Below are positions 7,738 to 16,506 of a stretch of 49,478 nucleotides of DNA, one piece after another (the stretch's first letter is position 1; each line of letters begins with the position of its first letter). Under the pieces are notes generated by a model. The model saw only the letters and a list, made by a program, of their open reading frames with translations, did not search any database and had not been told where the DNA came from. The DNA comes from Dolichospermum sp. LEGE 00240 (GTDB lineage Bacteria > Cyanobacteriota > Cyanobacteriia > Cyanobacteriales > Nostocaceae). The stretch is taken from contig NZ_JADEVZ010000034.1 in the NCBI RefSeq assembly GCF_015207875.1, positions 1 to 49,478 of the forward strand, in the 5' to 3' direction. The translations under genes and the position numbers were made by a program.

Positions 7738-8667
7738 ATGAAAAATAAAAACCCTCCCGTTTCGGCGATTGCTGCTCTTATCCTCAGTTTGTTAGCCTAT
7801 GCCTTTGTCCCGCTTCTAGTACGATGGTGTGAAGTGGAAATCAGACCAGAAGCCACAATGTTCAATCGTTACTGGATTGCAACTGTCATTTTACTTTGTG
7901 GACAAAAGTTACAGCAGTTTGCGATCTGCTGTAACTATAAAATACTTCTATTATTGATGATCACAACGATAGCTTCTACTTCTGCTGCGGTCCTATGGGG
8001 TTTATCTCTCACCCAAACCAGTATTGCTAACTCTGCGGTGATGCACAATCTCACCCCTTTATTTACCACCCTTGCAGGTTGGTTATTTTTTAAGTCTCAG
8101 TTTTCCGTGCGATTTATTCTAGGTACAGTTATTGCTGTGGGGGGAACGATTATATTAGCTATCAACGATTTTCAACTGGATATTCTGAAAATCCAGGGAG
8201 ATATTTTAGCCATACTTTCCGCAGTGCTGTGGGCAATTAATCTACTAACAACTGAAAAACTGCGAAATCGTTTTAGCAGTGATTTTATCGTCTTGTCGGT
8301 TTGTATCGTAGGAATGCTATTAACGATGTTGCTAACACTGGCATTAGGTGAACCCTTGTTTCCTTCTTCTCTTCAAGGGTGGCTCACTGCCTTGGCATTG
8401 GCAATAGTTGGACAAATTTTTGGGTTAGGTTTGCTGACTTACAGCCTTAATTATCTGTCATCAGGGTTGGTAGCATTAGTTTTTTTACTAGATCCGGTAT
8501 TGACAGCGATCGCAGCTTGGGTTACTTTTAAAGAAGCTCTAAGTACTTGGAATGCGATCGCTTTTGGTATCATACTGCTTGGGATTTATCTTGGTGTTAG
8601 CGCTGCTCAAATCTCATCTAATAGGCATAATATTCAGTCGGATAACCAACCAGATCAAAATCGCTAA
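7738..8667 (+). CDS. DMT-superfamily (EamA) permease
   Basis: 309 residues with about ten hydrophobic helices in two EamA halves; the second half begins near ILKIQGDILAILSAVLWAIN. It is an inner-membrane drug/metabolite transporter. The duplicated motif around W-G-L-S-L-T-Q-T-S-I-A-N and the late GLVALVFLLDPVLTAIAAW helix are typical. The substrate cannot be read from sequence. It starts at an ATG about 50 bp after the inverted ATTACTCCG. It is codirectional with the NADAR gene 49 bp downstream, possibly cotranscribed. Confidence 0.85.
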   Translation: MKNKNPPVSAIAALILSLLAYAFVPLLVRWCEVEIRPEATMFNRYWIATVILLCGQKLQQFAICCNYKILLLLMITTIASTSAAVLWGLSLTQTSIANSAVMHNLTPLFTTLAGWLFFKSQFSVRFILGTVIAVGGTIILAINDFQLDILKIQGDILAILSAVLWAINLLTTEKLRNRFSSDFIVLSVCIVGMLLTMLLTLALGEPLFPSSLQGWLTALALAIVGQIFGLGLLTYSLNYLSSGLVALVFLLDPVLTAIAAWVTFKEALSTWNAIAFGIILLGIYLGVSAAQISSNRHNIQSDNQPDQNR

Positions 8668-8716
8668 CCAGCAGTCTTATAGCCAATGAAAATGGCCAAT
8701 TATATTTCTAGCAACT

Positions 8717-9214
8717 GTGACTATTTACTTTTTCACTGCTGACGAAAAACCCTACGGTTGTTTCTGTAACTTTTCTCTACACAGTTTTGAACTGGACGGA
8801 CACTGGTGGACTACCTCAGAGCATTATTATCAAGCCCAGAAATTTGCTGGCACTGCCCATGAGGAAACAATCCGATTGGCAAAAAGTCCGGCAGATGCTG
8901 CTAAACTTGGCCACGCCCTTCCTCACCGTAATGACTGGAAAAAAATCAAATATGATGTGATGCAACGAGCTGTCCTCAAAAAGTTTCAGACTCATGGGGA
9001 TATTCAGAAAATTCTGCTGGCAACAGGAGGGAAAATGATTATTCAAGAAGATATTGGAGATTACTATTGGGGTACTGGAAAAGATGGGAGTGGCAAGAAT
9101 TATCTAGGACAGATTTTAATGGAAGTTCGAGCTACTTTACGCTGCATAAGTCTTGAGCAAATGGTTACACAAAAATCAGAGAGAATTATACAGATTGGCT
9201 CAAATAATTTATAA
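8717..9214 (+). CDS. NADAR-family protein (DUF1768, YbiA-like)
   Basis: 165 residues with NADAR hallmarks: KPYGCFCNF near residue 11, WWTTSEHYYQAQKF with the conserved Glu35, and WGTGKDGSGKNYLGQILMEVR near the C-terminus. YbiA-type members are N-glycosidases acting on riboflavin-pathway intermediates. Others reverse ADP-ribosylation of nucleic acid, or accompany ADP-ribosyl/NAD-linked conflict systems. No DarT-like gene is adjacent, so the specific role is open. It starts at GTG and is followed by a MITE-like insertion. Confidence 0.85.
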   Translation: MTIYFFTADEKPYGCFCNFSLHSFELDGHWWTTSEHYYQAQKFAGTAHEETIRLAKSPADAAKLGHALPHRNDWKKIKYDVMQRAVLKKFQTHGDIQKILLATGGKMIIQEDIGDYYWGTGKDGSGKNYLGQILMEVRATLRCISLEQMVTQKSERIIQIGSNNL

Positions 9215-9319
9215 TTTATGTATAGTTCGGCGATATTCTATCTTAAAAATGTAAAAAAAAGATAAGGCGATTGCCTACTAATAATTAATGTTGTTTGATA
9301 GTGATCGCTATCAAACAAC

Positions 9320-9508
9320 CTAACTTTTCCCGTTATCTTTCTAATTGAGCGATTCCTACGGAGCACTTCGCTATCGCCCACTATAACCCCCGCCCCAAAG
9401 TCCTATTTTCTCGTTGATTATTCTCATTAAAGGTCGCTTGTTGAGAATTAAGCTGTAGTCTAAAACCCTTGTTAATTGGGAGTTTTACGACTTAACGGGA
9501 AAAGTCAG
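9320..9508. mobile_element. 189-bp MITE with 10-bp target duplication
   Basis: Terminal inverted repeats of 16 bp with 15 matches (ctaacttttcccgtta at 9320-9335; complement at 9493-9508) are flanked by a perfect direct repeat atcaaacaac at 9310-9319 and 9509-9518. There is no coding capacity inside. The left copy of the duplicated target is also the right arm of a perfect 12-bp hairpin (9290-9301 / 9308-9319, loop tgatcg), so the insertion hit a hairpin that may be the terminator of the NADAR gene. This explains most of the gene-free stretch 9215-9620. Confidence 0.78.
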
Positions 9509-9620
9509 ATCAAACAACGAGTATCTAAGACTCAATTAAAAAAAATCAGTTGTTATTTAGGCAAAACCTCGATGGCATCTAATAAAGCTTTTGATTTTAA
9601 CTGCCCTGTGAAGGCGGTAT

Positions 9621-10163
9621 TTAGTTATTAAACTTTTTTAAGTATTTATTAAGATTATGTCTATCTAGAGACTCAGCTATAATGCTATTTGTTCCAATTA
9701 GCTGACTTAGAATTAAAATAGCTGCTTGGTGATAATGATAACCTCCAGTTGAGGCAGAATAATATTCTAAAATATTAGTAATAATATTATTTTCAAAAAA
9801 ATCAATTGCAGTTTTTAAAACACAGCCATCTATATCAATTCCACAAATAAAAGCTTGCTCAATATTTCTATTTTTCATAAATCTCAGGGTTTCTTGATTA
9901 CAAGCAGTATATATATTTTTGTCAAAAACTATATTGGTAAATAATTCAATTTCATCAACAATTTTTTGTTCTTTCTCTGACAAAAGCTGCTCCCAACCTA
10001 GATATTTTACATAGGGACTATCTAGGGTATTAATAAATCTTGTAAAGACGACACAATCAAATATATTTTGCTCTAATAGAGACTTGATTCTTGGTATGAC
10101 ATGATTGGTATTTTCAGTTATGAAGCCGTTTTGAACATCAATAATAAATAAGCAATAACTCAT
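9621..10163 (-). CDS. Isochorismatase-like cysteine hydrolase
   Basis: 180 residues of the nicotinamidase/isochorismatase fold. The triad is readable: Asp9 (IIDVQNGF), Lys82 (FDKNIYTA) and Cys114 (ICGIDIDGCVLKTA). The cis-peptide-preceding segment GIDIDGCV is typical. Candidate substrates are amides or carbamates such as nicotinamide or N-carbamoyl compounds; the sequence does not decide. It lies alone on the minus strand, A+T-rich, near the nifK-proximal end of the putative element. Confidence 0.8.
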   Translation of the reverse strand: MSYCLFIIDVQNGFITENTNHVIPRIKSLLEQNIFDCVVFTRFINTLDSPYVKYLGWEQLLSEKEQKIVDEIELFTNIVFDKNIYTACNQETLRFMKNRNIEQAFICGIDIDGCVLKTAIDFFENNIITNILEYYSASTGGYHYHQAAILILSQLIGTNSIIAESLDRHNLNKYLKKFNN

Positions 10164-10549
10164 AATTTTTTTTTATTTTATAAGTTTATTAGAGATCATA
10201 AGTTCCTTTTAAGAAGCGGTTAGACGGGTTTGTAAACGTTCCCCTTTAAACAGTTTTTCTTCCTTGGGTCGTGATGATTCTACATTGGGCATTCCTAAAA
10301 TTTGTTTTTTCGGCGTTGCTGATTTTGGGTATGATACCAAGTAGTTAGTTATTGTAGCATTTGTCAGAAGTGGCTAACGCCTCCCGTTAGGGATACAGGA
10401 TGTCCAGGATTTAAAGATTTACGGGATGTCATTTACTAATAATTATAGAATCTTGCAGGTAAATAATAATTTTTCCCAATCACCAATTACCAGCCCTAAC
10501 ATTGCTCATTGCAAACATAACGAAGTTAAAAGCTATTAAACCAGCAATA
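10164..10549. other. Gene-free nifK-proximal end of the nifD element
   Basis: About 390 bp before the nifD fragment. It holds a short minus-strand coding remnant (10209-10302), one end of the ggcgttgctga dispersed repeat (from 10312, ending its match at ggtatga), and A+T-rich sequence with no open frame of note. An inverted repeat occurs near 10376-10396 (gctaacgcctcccgttag). No RNA gene is seen. Confidence 0.5.
10209..10302 (-). pseudogene. C-terminal remnant of an unidentified protein
   Basis: The minus strand reads QILGMPNVESSRPKEEKL then FKGERLQTRLTAS and a stop at 10209-10211. The open frame is lost at its 5' side, where the ggcgttgctga repeat begins (10312). The composition and clean stop look like a genuine C-terminus cut off by insertion of the repeat. 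I do not recognise the family. Confidence 0.35.
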
Positions 10550-10560
10550 TAAATACTCCG
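10550..10560 (+). other. Probable nifK-proximal recombination site of the nifD element
   Basis: The sequence taaatactccg sits exactly where nifD homology begins. It matches the Anabaena core GGATTACTCCG at 8 of 11 positions, including the last seven (tactccg). To its left the nifD frame reads only a few unrelated codons (QQYK) before a stop; to its right it continues as authentic NifD. The other copy would lie at the 5' nifD end, outside this window. Confidence 0.65.
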
Positions 10561-10700
10561 GCCCTTATCACGGTTACGACGGATTCGCAATCTTCGCTCG
10601 TGACATGGATTTGGCACTCAACAGCCCAACCTGGGGATTAATCGGCGCTCCCTGGAACAAGAAAGCTCAAGCTAAGGCTAAAGCTAAGGCTGCCGTCTAG
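10554..10700 (+). CDS. nifD: 3' fragment of nifD (nitrogenase MoFe protein alpha chain), split gene
   Basis: The 48 codons from [19 protein letters not shown] to a TAG stop encode the authentic C-terminus of NifD, with an Ala/Lys-rich tail. There is no start codon. The fragment is not independently translatable and would become the gene end only after excision of the upstream element joins it to the 5' part. It is codirectional with nifK, 162 bp upstream of it. NifD carries FeMo-co and shares the P-cluster with NifK. The lack of mutation in this piece suggests it is still functional after rearrangement. Confidence 0.88.
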   Translation, partial: YSGPYHGYDGFAIFARDMDLALNSPTWGLIGAPWNKKAQAKAKAKAAV

Positions 10701-10862
10701 GGAACAAAAGATAGTCTGGGGTCTTACCCCAGGAGAGTTGGGAAGTCAAGATTCAAAATTAAAAATTCAAAGTCTTGAATTTTGCATTCTGAATTTTGAG
10801 GCACATTCCCCACTCTCCACCGATCGCAAACATCATACACAGCAAGCTTGGAGATACGCAAA

Positions 10863-12398
10863 ATGCCTCAAGATCCCAATAAGATTCAGGACCACGTTGA
10901 GTTATTCCACCAGCCAGAATACCAACAACTGTTTGAAAACAAAAAACAGTTTGAAAACGGTCACACCAAAGAAGAAGTACAACGAGTAGCAGATTGGACA
11001 AAGACCTGGGAATATCGGGAAAAGAACTTCGCTCGTGAAGCTTTAACCGTTAACCCAGCTAAAGGTTGTCAACCTTTAGGCGCTATGTTTGCGGCTGTTG
11101 GTTTTGAAGGTACTCTTCCCTTCGTTCAAGGTTCTCAAGGTTGCGTAGCTTACTTCCGTACCCACTTAACCCGTCACTACAAAGAACCATTTGCCGGTGT
11201 TTCTTCTTCCATGACAGAAGACGCTGCTGTGTTCGGTGGTTTGCAAAACATGATTGATGGTTTGGCTAACTCTTACACCCTGTACAAGCCAAAAATGATC
11301 GCTGTTTGCACCACCTGTATGGCAGAAGTTATCGGTGATGACTTACAGTCATTTATCGGTAATGCTAAGGAAGCTGGTTCTGTTCCTCAAGATTTCCCCG
11401 TACCTTTTGCTCACACACCTAGCTTCGTTGGTTCTCACATCACTGGTTACGACAACATGATGAAGGGAATTCTTTCTACCTTAACCGTAGGTAAAAAGAC
11501 AGCTAAGAGCAACGGTAAAATTAACTTTATTCCTGGTTTTGATACCTACGTAGAAAACAACCGCGAAATTAAGCGGATTGCTTCTTTAATGGGTATTAAC
11601 TACACCTTGTTATCTGACAACAGTGATTATGTTGATTCACCTTGTGATGGTGAATACAATATGTATCCAGGTGGTACTAAACTAGAAGACGCAGCAGATT
11701 CTATCAACGCTAAGGCTACTATTGCTCTTCAAGCTTACTCTACCACCAAGACCCGCGAATACATTGCTAAGGAATGGAATCAAGACGTTAGTGTTGCTCG
11801 TCCTTGGGGTATCAAGGGAACTGACGAGTTCTTGATGAAACTCAGCCAAATGACTGGTAAGGCTATTCCTGAAGAGTTAGAAATCGAACGTGGTCGTGCA
11901 GTTGACGCAATGACCGACTCCCATGCTTGGTTACATGGTAAGCGTTTCGCTATCTACGGTGATCCTGACCTAGTTTATAGCCTAGTTGGTTTCATGTTAG
12001 AAATGGGTGCTGAACCAGTACATATCTTGGTTCACAACACCAACGAAGTATTCGAGAAAGAATTGCAAGACTTGTTAGATTCTAGCACCTTCGGTAAGTC
12101 CGCTAAAATCTGGGGTGGTAAAGACTTGTGGCACTTACGCTCCTTGTTGTTCACCGAACCAGTTGACTTATTGATTGGTAACTCCTACGGTAAGTACCTG
12201 TGGCGCGATTGTGGTGTACCTTTGGTAAGAATCGGTTATCCTATCATGGACCGTCACCACTACCACCGTTATGCAACTGTTGGTTACAAAGGTATCATCA
12301 ACCTGTTGAACTGGATTGTTAACACAGTATTTGAAGAAATTGACCGTACCACCAATGTTGCTGGTAAGACCGATATTTCCTACGACTTAATTCGTTAA
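10863..12398 (+). CDS. nifK: Nitrogenase molybdenum-iron protein beta chain
   Basis: 511 residues from ATG 10863, preceded by GGAG at about 10 nt; an in-frame TTG at 10848 is a less likely start because NifK proteins begin M-P-Q-x-P. The P-cluster cysteines are present: Cys69 (AKGCQP), Cys94 ([12 protein letters not shown]) and Cys152 ([12 protein letters not shown]). NifK forms the alpha2beta2 MoFe protein with NifD in heterocysts. The gene is codirectional with the nifD fragment and shows no damage. Short inverted repeats (attcaaaatt type) fill the 162-bp nifD-nifK spacer. Confidence 0.98.
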   Translation: MPQDPNKIQDHVELFHQPEYQQLFENKKQFENGHTKEEVQRVADWTKTWEYREKNFAREALTVNPAKGCQPLGAMFAAVGFEGTLPFVQGSQGCVAYFRTHLTRHYKEPFAGVSSSMTEDAAVFGGLQNMIDGLANSYTLYKPKMIAVCTTCMAEVIGDDLQSFIGNAKEAGSVPQDFPVPFAHTPSFVGSHITGYDNMMKGILSTLTVGKKTAKSNGKINFIPGFDTYVENNREIKRIASLMGINYTLLSDNSDYVDSPCDGEYNMYPGGTKLEDAADSINAKATIALQAYSTTKTREYIAKEWNQDVSVARPWGIKGTDEFLMKLSQMTGKAIPEELEIERGRAVDAMTDSHAWLHGKRFAIYGDPDLVYSLVGFMLEMGAEPVHILVHNTNEVFEKELQDLLDSSTFGKSAKIWGGKDLWHLRSLLFTEPVDLLIGNSYGKYLWRDCGVPLVRIGYPIMDRHHYHRYATVGYKGIINLLNWIVNTVFEEIDRTTNVAGKTDISYDLIR

Positions 12399-12980
12399 GA
12401 ATGTCTGCAAGGGTGGGGTAAACCCATCCTGATCATAGGAAAATCAACAAAGGGGATGGGGACATAGGCAATTTACCTAAAATCCTATCCCCTATCTTTA
12501 GTTATTAATAATTAAACGCAAATAAACGCAAATAAACGCAGATGAAATAATTTTTCTCTTTTCTCTTGCTAAACCAAATGTTATGAAAATCCCACCCCTA
12601 GAAAATACAGATAAATACATATCTTTTTTGAAAGTTTATCTGTGTAAATATTAAGTTAATCGGATTTTGCAGAAAATCTATAAAACAATCCAAGCTAAGT
12701 ATAAAAACTTGGTTATTTTCTGGGAATTAGAATTATTATATTTATTATATCCTGTGGTAATCCTAAATTATTTGTGAGATATTTCTCACTTATTCTCTAT
12801 TACAGCAAGTTTCTCTGATCTTTTCTGTAGAGACACAAACCCAGCAATAGATCATGCTGTCAATAGTTCCACAAATAATTTTTATTAATTTGCAATATTT
12901 TTCTCAAAATCATCATCTTGATGATTAACTTTAAGCAAGATTTGTCATGGTTGTAAACTCCATCTAGCACAAGAATAAAA
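12399..12980. other. nifK-nifE intergenic region with a short tandem repeat
   Basis: 582 bp without a gene. Around 12513-12540 there are three consecutive 10-bp units (taaacgcaaa, twice perfect, third ending ga), a cyanobacterial STRR-type repeat. An imperfect G/C hairpin near 12452-12496 (ggggatgggg ... cctatcccc) may terminate nifK transcripts. The A+T-rich 12,640-12,960 stretch could hold the nifE promoter, but I cannot assign one with confidence. Confidence 0.5.
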
Positions 12981-14348
12981 ATGAAAGTCACCCAAAGCAA
13001 AATTAACGAACTTCTGAGTGAATCAGGATGCGAACATAATCAAAAGAAACAGGGAGAAAAGAAAAATAAATCCTGTACCCAACAAGCTCAACCAGGTGCG
13101 GCTCAAGGTGGTTGTGCCTTTGATGGGGCGATGATTGCTTTAGTTCCTATTACTGATGCTGCTCATTTAGTACATGGTCCGATCGCTTGCGCTGGCAATT
13201 CCTGGGGAAGTCGTGGTAGTCTGTCTTCTGGACCAATGCTTTATAAGACAGGTTTTACTACCGATGTGGGTGAAAATGATGTAATTTTCGGTGGCGAGAA
13301 AAAGCTGTATAAGGCGATTTTAGAAGTTAATGAAAATTATAAACCTGCGGCGGTTTTTGTTTATGCTACCTGCGTTACAGCCTTAATTGGTGATGATATT
13401 GATGCAGTTTGTAAGGTAGCAGCCGAAAAAACTGGAACTCCGGTAATTCCTGTGATTGCTCCCGGATTTATTGGTAGTAAAAATTTAGGTAATCGCTTTG
13501 GTGGTGAGGCTTTACTAGAATATGTAGTCGGTACTGCTGAACCGGAATATACCACACCCTATGATATTAATATCATCGGTGAGTATAATATTGCTGGGGA
13601 AATGTGGGGGGTTTTAAGTTTATTTGAAAAGTTAGGAATTCGGGTTTTATCGAAAATTACTGGTGATGCTCGTTATGAAGAAGTGCGTTATGCTCACCGG
13701 GCTAAATTAAATGTGATGATCTGCTCACGAGCGCTCTTAAATATGGCACGAAAAATGGAGGAACGTTATGGAATTCCTTACATTGAGGAGTCATTTTATG
13801 GAATTAGAGATATTAACCGTTGTTTGCGAACTGTGGCTGCTAAATTAGGTGATCCTGATTTGCAGGAACGCACAGAAAAACTGATTGCTGAAGAAACTGC
13901 GGCTTTAGATATTGCCCTTGCTCCCTATCGAGCTAAATTAAAAGGAAAACGGATTGTTCTCTATACTGGTGGTGTGAAAAGTTGGTCAATTATTTCCGCT
14001 GCAAAGGATTTGGGAATTGAAGTTGTGGCCACAAGTACGCGCAAAAGTACAGAAGAAGATAAAGCCAAAATCAAAAATTTGTTAGGTAATGATGGGATTA
14101 TGTTAGAGAAGGGGAACGCCTCCGAACTCCTAAAATTAATTCAAGAAACTAACGCAGATATGCTTATTGCTGGGGGCAGAAATCAATATACTGCGCTCAA
14201 AGCCAGAATTCCCTTTTTAGATATTAACCAAGAACGTCATCATCCCTATGCGGGTTATGTAGGCATGGTGGAAATGGCGCGGGAGTTGACTGAGGCTTTA
14301 TATAGCCCTGTGTGGGAGCAAATTCGTCAACCAGCACCTTGGGAGTAA
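12981..14348 (+). CDS. nifE: Nitrogenase FeMo-cofactor scaffold protein NifE
   Basis: 455 residues, NifD-like. NifE pairs with NifN as the scaffold on which NifB-co is converted to FeMo-co. The cluster-binding cysteines are at Cys45 (GGCAFDGA), Cys70 ([14 protein letters not shown]) and Cys131 ([12 protein letters not shown]). The C-terminal sequence ([19 protein letters not shown]) matches the family. The N-terminus (residues 17-35) is Lys/Gln-rich and variable. It is followed after 152 bp by nifN, with a dispersed repeat between them. Confidence 0.97.
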   Translation: MKVTQSKINELLSESGCEHNQKKQGEKKNKSCTQQAQPGAAQGGCAFDGAMIALVPITDAAHLVHGPIACAGNSWGSRGSLSSGPMLYKTGFTTDVGENDVIFGGEKKLYKAILEVNENYKPAAVFVYATCVTALIGDDIDAVCKVAAEKTGTPVIPVIAPGFIGSKNLGNRFGGEALLEYVVGTAEPEYTTPYDINIIGEYNIAGEMWGVLSLFEKLGIRVLSKITGDARYEEVRYAHRAKLNVMICSRALLNMARKMEERYGIPYIEESFYGIRDINRCLRTVAAKLGDPDLQERTEKLIAEETAALDIALAPYRAKLKGKRIVLYTGGVKSWSIISAAKDLGIEVVATSTRKSTEEDKAKIKNLLGNDGIMLEKGNASELLKLIQETNADMLIAGGRNQYTALKARIPFLDINQERHHPYAGYVGMVEMARELTEALYSPVWEQIRQPAPWE

Positions 14349-14397
14349 TTGTCTCACGCAGAGACGCTCCAGGCGCAAAGGAAGAAATATCTTGTTA

Positions 14398-14458
14398 ATT
14401 CTTGTAGGGTAGGCATCCTGCCTGCCCTTGGACGGGCTAGAAGCCCATCCCACAAGAT
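14398..14458. repeat. Palindromic dispersed repeat between nifE and nifN
   Basis: cttgtaggg ... cccacaag closes a block containing two smaller palindromes (ggcatcctgcc and gggctagaagccc). The ends are complementary over about 9 bp with one mismatch. It fills the nifE-nifN spacer; a hairpin here could attenuate or stabilise the transcript, but no function is shown. Confidence 0.5.
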
Positions 14459-14500
14459 TGTTAGATGTTCAGAAGTTTATAATTTATGAAAGATTAATTT

Positions 14501-15832
14501 ATGGCGATCGCAATTATTCCAGAAAAGTCTGTGACTGTAAACCCCCTCAAACAAAGTCAGGCTTTAGGTGCTTCTTTGGCTTTTTTGGGTTTGAAGGGAA
14601 CTATGCCTTTATTTCATGGTTCTCAGGGTTGTACGGCGTTTGCAAAAGTGGTTTTAGTTCGACATTTTCGGGAAGCAATTCCCCTTGCTACTACCGCTAT
14701 GACGGAAGTTACTACTATTCTGGGTGGTGAGGAAAATGTCGAGCAAGCTATTCTCACTTTAGTGGAAAAAGTACAACCAGAAATAATTGGTTTGTGTACC
14801 ACTGGGTTAACAGAAACCAGGGGTGATGATATGGAAATGTTCTTGAAAGATATTCGAGAACGTCATCCTGAACTTAATCATTTAGCCATTATTTTTGCTC
14901 CTACTCCCGACTTTAAAGGTGCATTGCAAGACGGTTTTGCAGTTGCAGTCGAAAGTATAGTTAAAGAAATTCCCAAAGCCGGGGGAATTAAACCCGAACA
15001 AATCACAATTTTAGCTGGTTCTGCCCTCACTCCTGGAGATGTCCAAGAAATTCGAGAAATTGTCACAGCTTTTGGTCTAGAACCAATATTTGTTCCTGAC
15101 TTGGGAGCTTCCTTAGATGGACATTTGGAAGATGGTTATACTCCTATAACTGCTAGTGGTACAACCCTCAAACAATTGCGTTCTTTAGGTAGTTCGGCGT
15201 TTACCTTAGCATTAGGTGAAAGTATGTTAGGGGCGGCGCAAATTTTAGAGGAACGCTTTGGAACAAGTTATCAAGTATTTAGAGATTTAACAGGATTAGA
15301 ACCTGTAGATCAATTTCTGCAAAAATTATCTTTATTAAGTGGAAATCCCGTTCCTGAAAAATATCGTCGTCAACGTCGGCAATTGCAAGACGCAATGTTA
15401 GATACTCACTTTTATTTTAGTTCTAAAGGAGTATCTTTAGCTTTAGAACCCGATTTGTTGTGGACAATGGTGGGATTTTTACAATCAATGGGAGCAAAAA
15501 TTCATAACGCTGTCACCACAACTCGTTCCCCTTTATTGGAAGAACTTCCTATCAATAATGTCACTATTGGTGATTTAGAGGATTTTGAAAAGTTGGCATT
15601 AGGTTCTGATTTATTGATTGGTAATTCCAACGTCAATACCATCTCTAAACGCCTCTCAATTCCTCTCTATCGTTTAGGTATTCCCATCTATGACCGATTA
15701 GGAAATGGGCTATTTACCAAAGTAGGCTATCGCGGTACTATCGAGCTTCTTTTTGGGATAGGAAACCTATTCATAGAACACGAAGAATCATCCATGATGC
15801 ACCAATGGTCATCAGTAATTAATAGGGAATAG
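14501..15832 (+). CDS. nifN: Nitrogenase FeMo-cofactor scaffold protein NifN
   Basis: 443 residues, NifK-like partner of NifE. The conserved N-terminus (SVTVNPLKQSQALGASLAFLG) and GSQGCTAFAKV with Cys44 are present, as is CTTGLTETRGDD. It lacks the long N-terminal arm of NifK, as expected for NifN. It forms the NifE2N2 heterotetramer that assembles FeMo-co. The start ATG lies in a HIP1-containing segment (atggcgatcgc). A 254-bp repeat-rich spacer separates it from nifX. Confidence 0.97.
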   Translation: MAIAIIPEKSVTVNPLKQSQALGASLAFLGLKGTMPLFHGSQGCTAFAKVVLVRHFREAIPLATTAMTEVTTILGGEENVEQAILTLVEKVQPEIIGLCTTGLTETRGDDMEMFLKDIRERHPELNHLAIIFAPTPDFKGALQDGFAVAVESIVKEIPKAGGIKPEQITILAGSALTPGDVQEIREIVTAFGLEPIFVPDLGASLDGHLEDGYTPITASGTTLKQLRSLGSSAFTLALGESMLGAAQILEERFGTSYQVFRDLTGLEPVDQFLQKLSLLSGNPVPEKYRRQRRQLQDAMLDTHFYFSSKGVSLALEPDLLWTMVGFLQSMGAKIHNAVTTTRSPLLEELPINNVTIGDLEDFEKLALGSDLLIGNSNVNTISKRLSIPLYRLGIPIYDRLGNGLFTKVGYRGTIELLFGIGNLFIEHEESSMMHQWSSVINRE

Positions 15833-16086
15833 GTGACAGGGAATAGGTGACAGGTGAACCAGCGCGGTCTTGGGGGTTTCCCCCATGAGCGACTGGTGAA
15901 CCCAAAGGGTGACAGTCAAGAAGTAGATAAAAATTGACTTTTGGTGTTTTACTTTTTCCTTCGCTCTTCCCTCCTTCTCTCCTGTCATCTTCTTAACTCT
16001 TCCCTGTCACTTGTTACCTGTAACCTGTCACCTTCTTAACTCTTATCTGTCACCTGTAACCTGTAACCTGTCACCTTCTTAGGAGT
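15833..16086. repeat. Short direct repeats between nifN and nifX
   Basis: Two families of tandem short repeats fill the spacer. On the left, gggaataggtgacag is repeated (15826-15860), and the same unit recurs after hesB at about 19020-19045. On the right, the run cctgtaacctgtcaccttcttaactctt is iterated two to three times up to the nifX ribosome-binding site. The two blocks are partly complementary (ggtgacag / ctgtcacc), so the spacer can fold. No gene is present. Confidence 0.65.
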
Positions 16087-16506
16087 ATGAAAGTGAAAAT
16101 TGCTTTTACGACAACTGACCGAATTCATGTTAATGCTCACTTTGGTTGGGCTAAGGAAATTGATGTTTATGAAATTTCCGATAATGGATATGAATTCATC
16201 GAAACTCTCAAGTTTGAAGGTGATCTCAAAGAAGATGGTAATGAAGATAAAATTACCCCCAAACTACAAGCACTAAATGATTGCACAATTGTTTATGTTG
16301 TCGCTATTGGTGGTAGTGCAGCCGCTCGTTTAATTAAGAAGAATGTAACCCCAGTTAAGGCTAAATCTGAAGAGGAAAAAATTGAAGATATTCTCAACAA
16401 ATTAGTGAAAACCCTCAAAGGTAATCCTCCACCCTGGTTACGGAAAGCCTTAATCCAGAAAAAACCTAGTTTTGCTGAAGAACTTGAAAACGAGACAACA
16501 GTATGA
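16087..16506 (+). CDS. nifX: Nitrogen fixation protein NifX
   Basis: 139 residues of the NifX/NafY cofactor-binding family; it carries FeMo-co precursors (VK-cluster/NifB-co) between NifB, NifEN and apo-MoFe protein. The N-terminal KIAFTTTDRIHVNAHFGWA is diagnostic. AGGAG at 16081-16085 is 1 nt from the ATG at 16087 but 7 nt from an in-frame GTG at 16093, so translation may really start at the GTG, giving M-K-I-A-F as in other NifX proteins. The stop overlaps the next start (ATGA). Confidence 0.94.
   Translation: MKVKIAFTTTDRIHVNAHFGWAKEIDVYEISDNGYEFIETLKFEGDLKEDGNEDKITPKLQALNDCTIVYVVAIGGSAAARLIKKNVTPVKAKSEEEKIEDILNKLVKTLKGNPPPWLRKALIQKKPSFAEELENETTV

Noticed and set aside
10848-10862. Upstream TTG start for nifK
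   Set aside because: ATG at 10863 gives the family N-terminus M-P-Q and has GGAG at suitable spacing.
15960-16080. CRISPR-like short repeats before nifX
   Set aside because: The units are contiguous or overlapping, without unique spacers, so they are tandem repeats.
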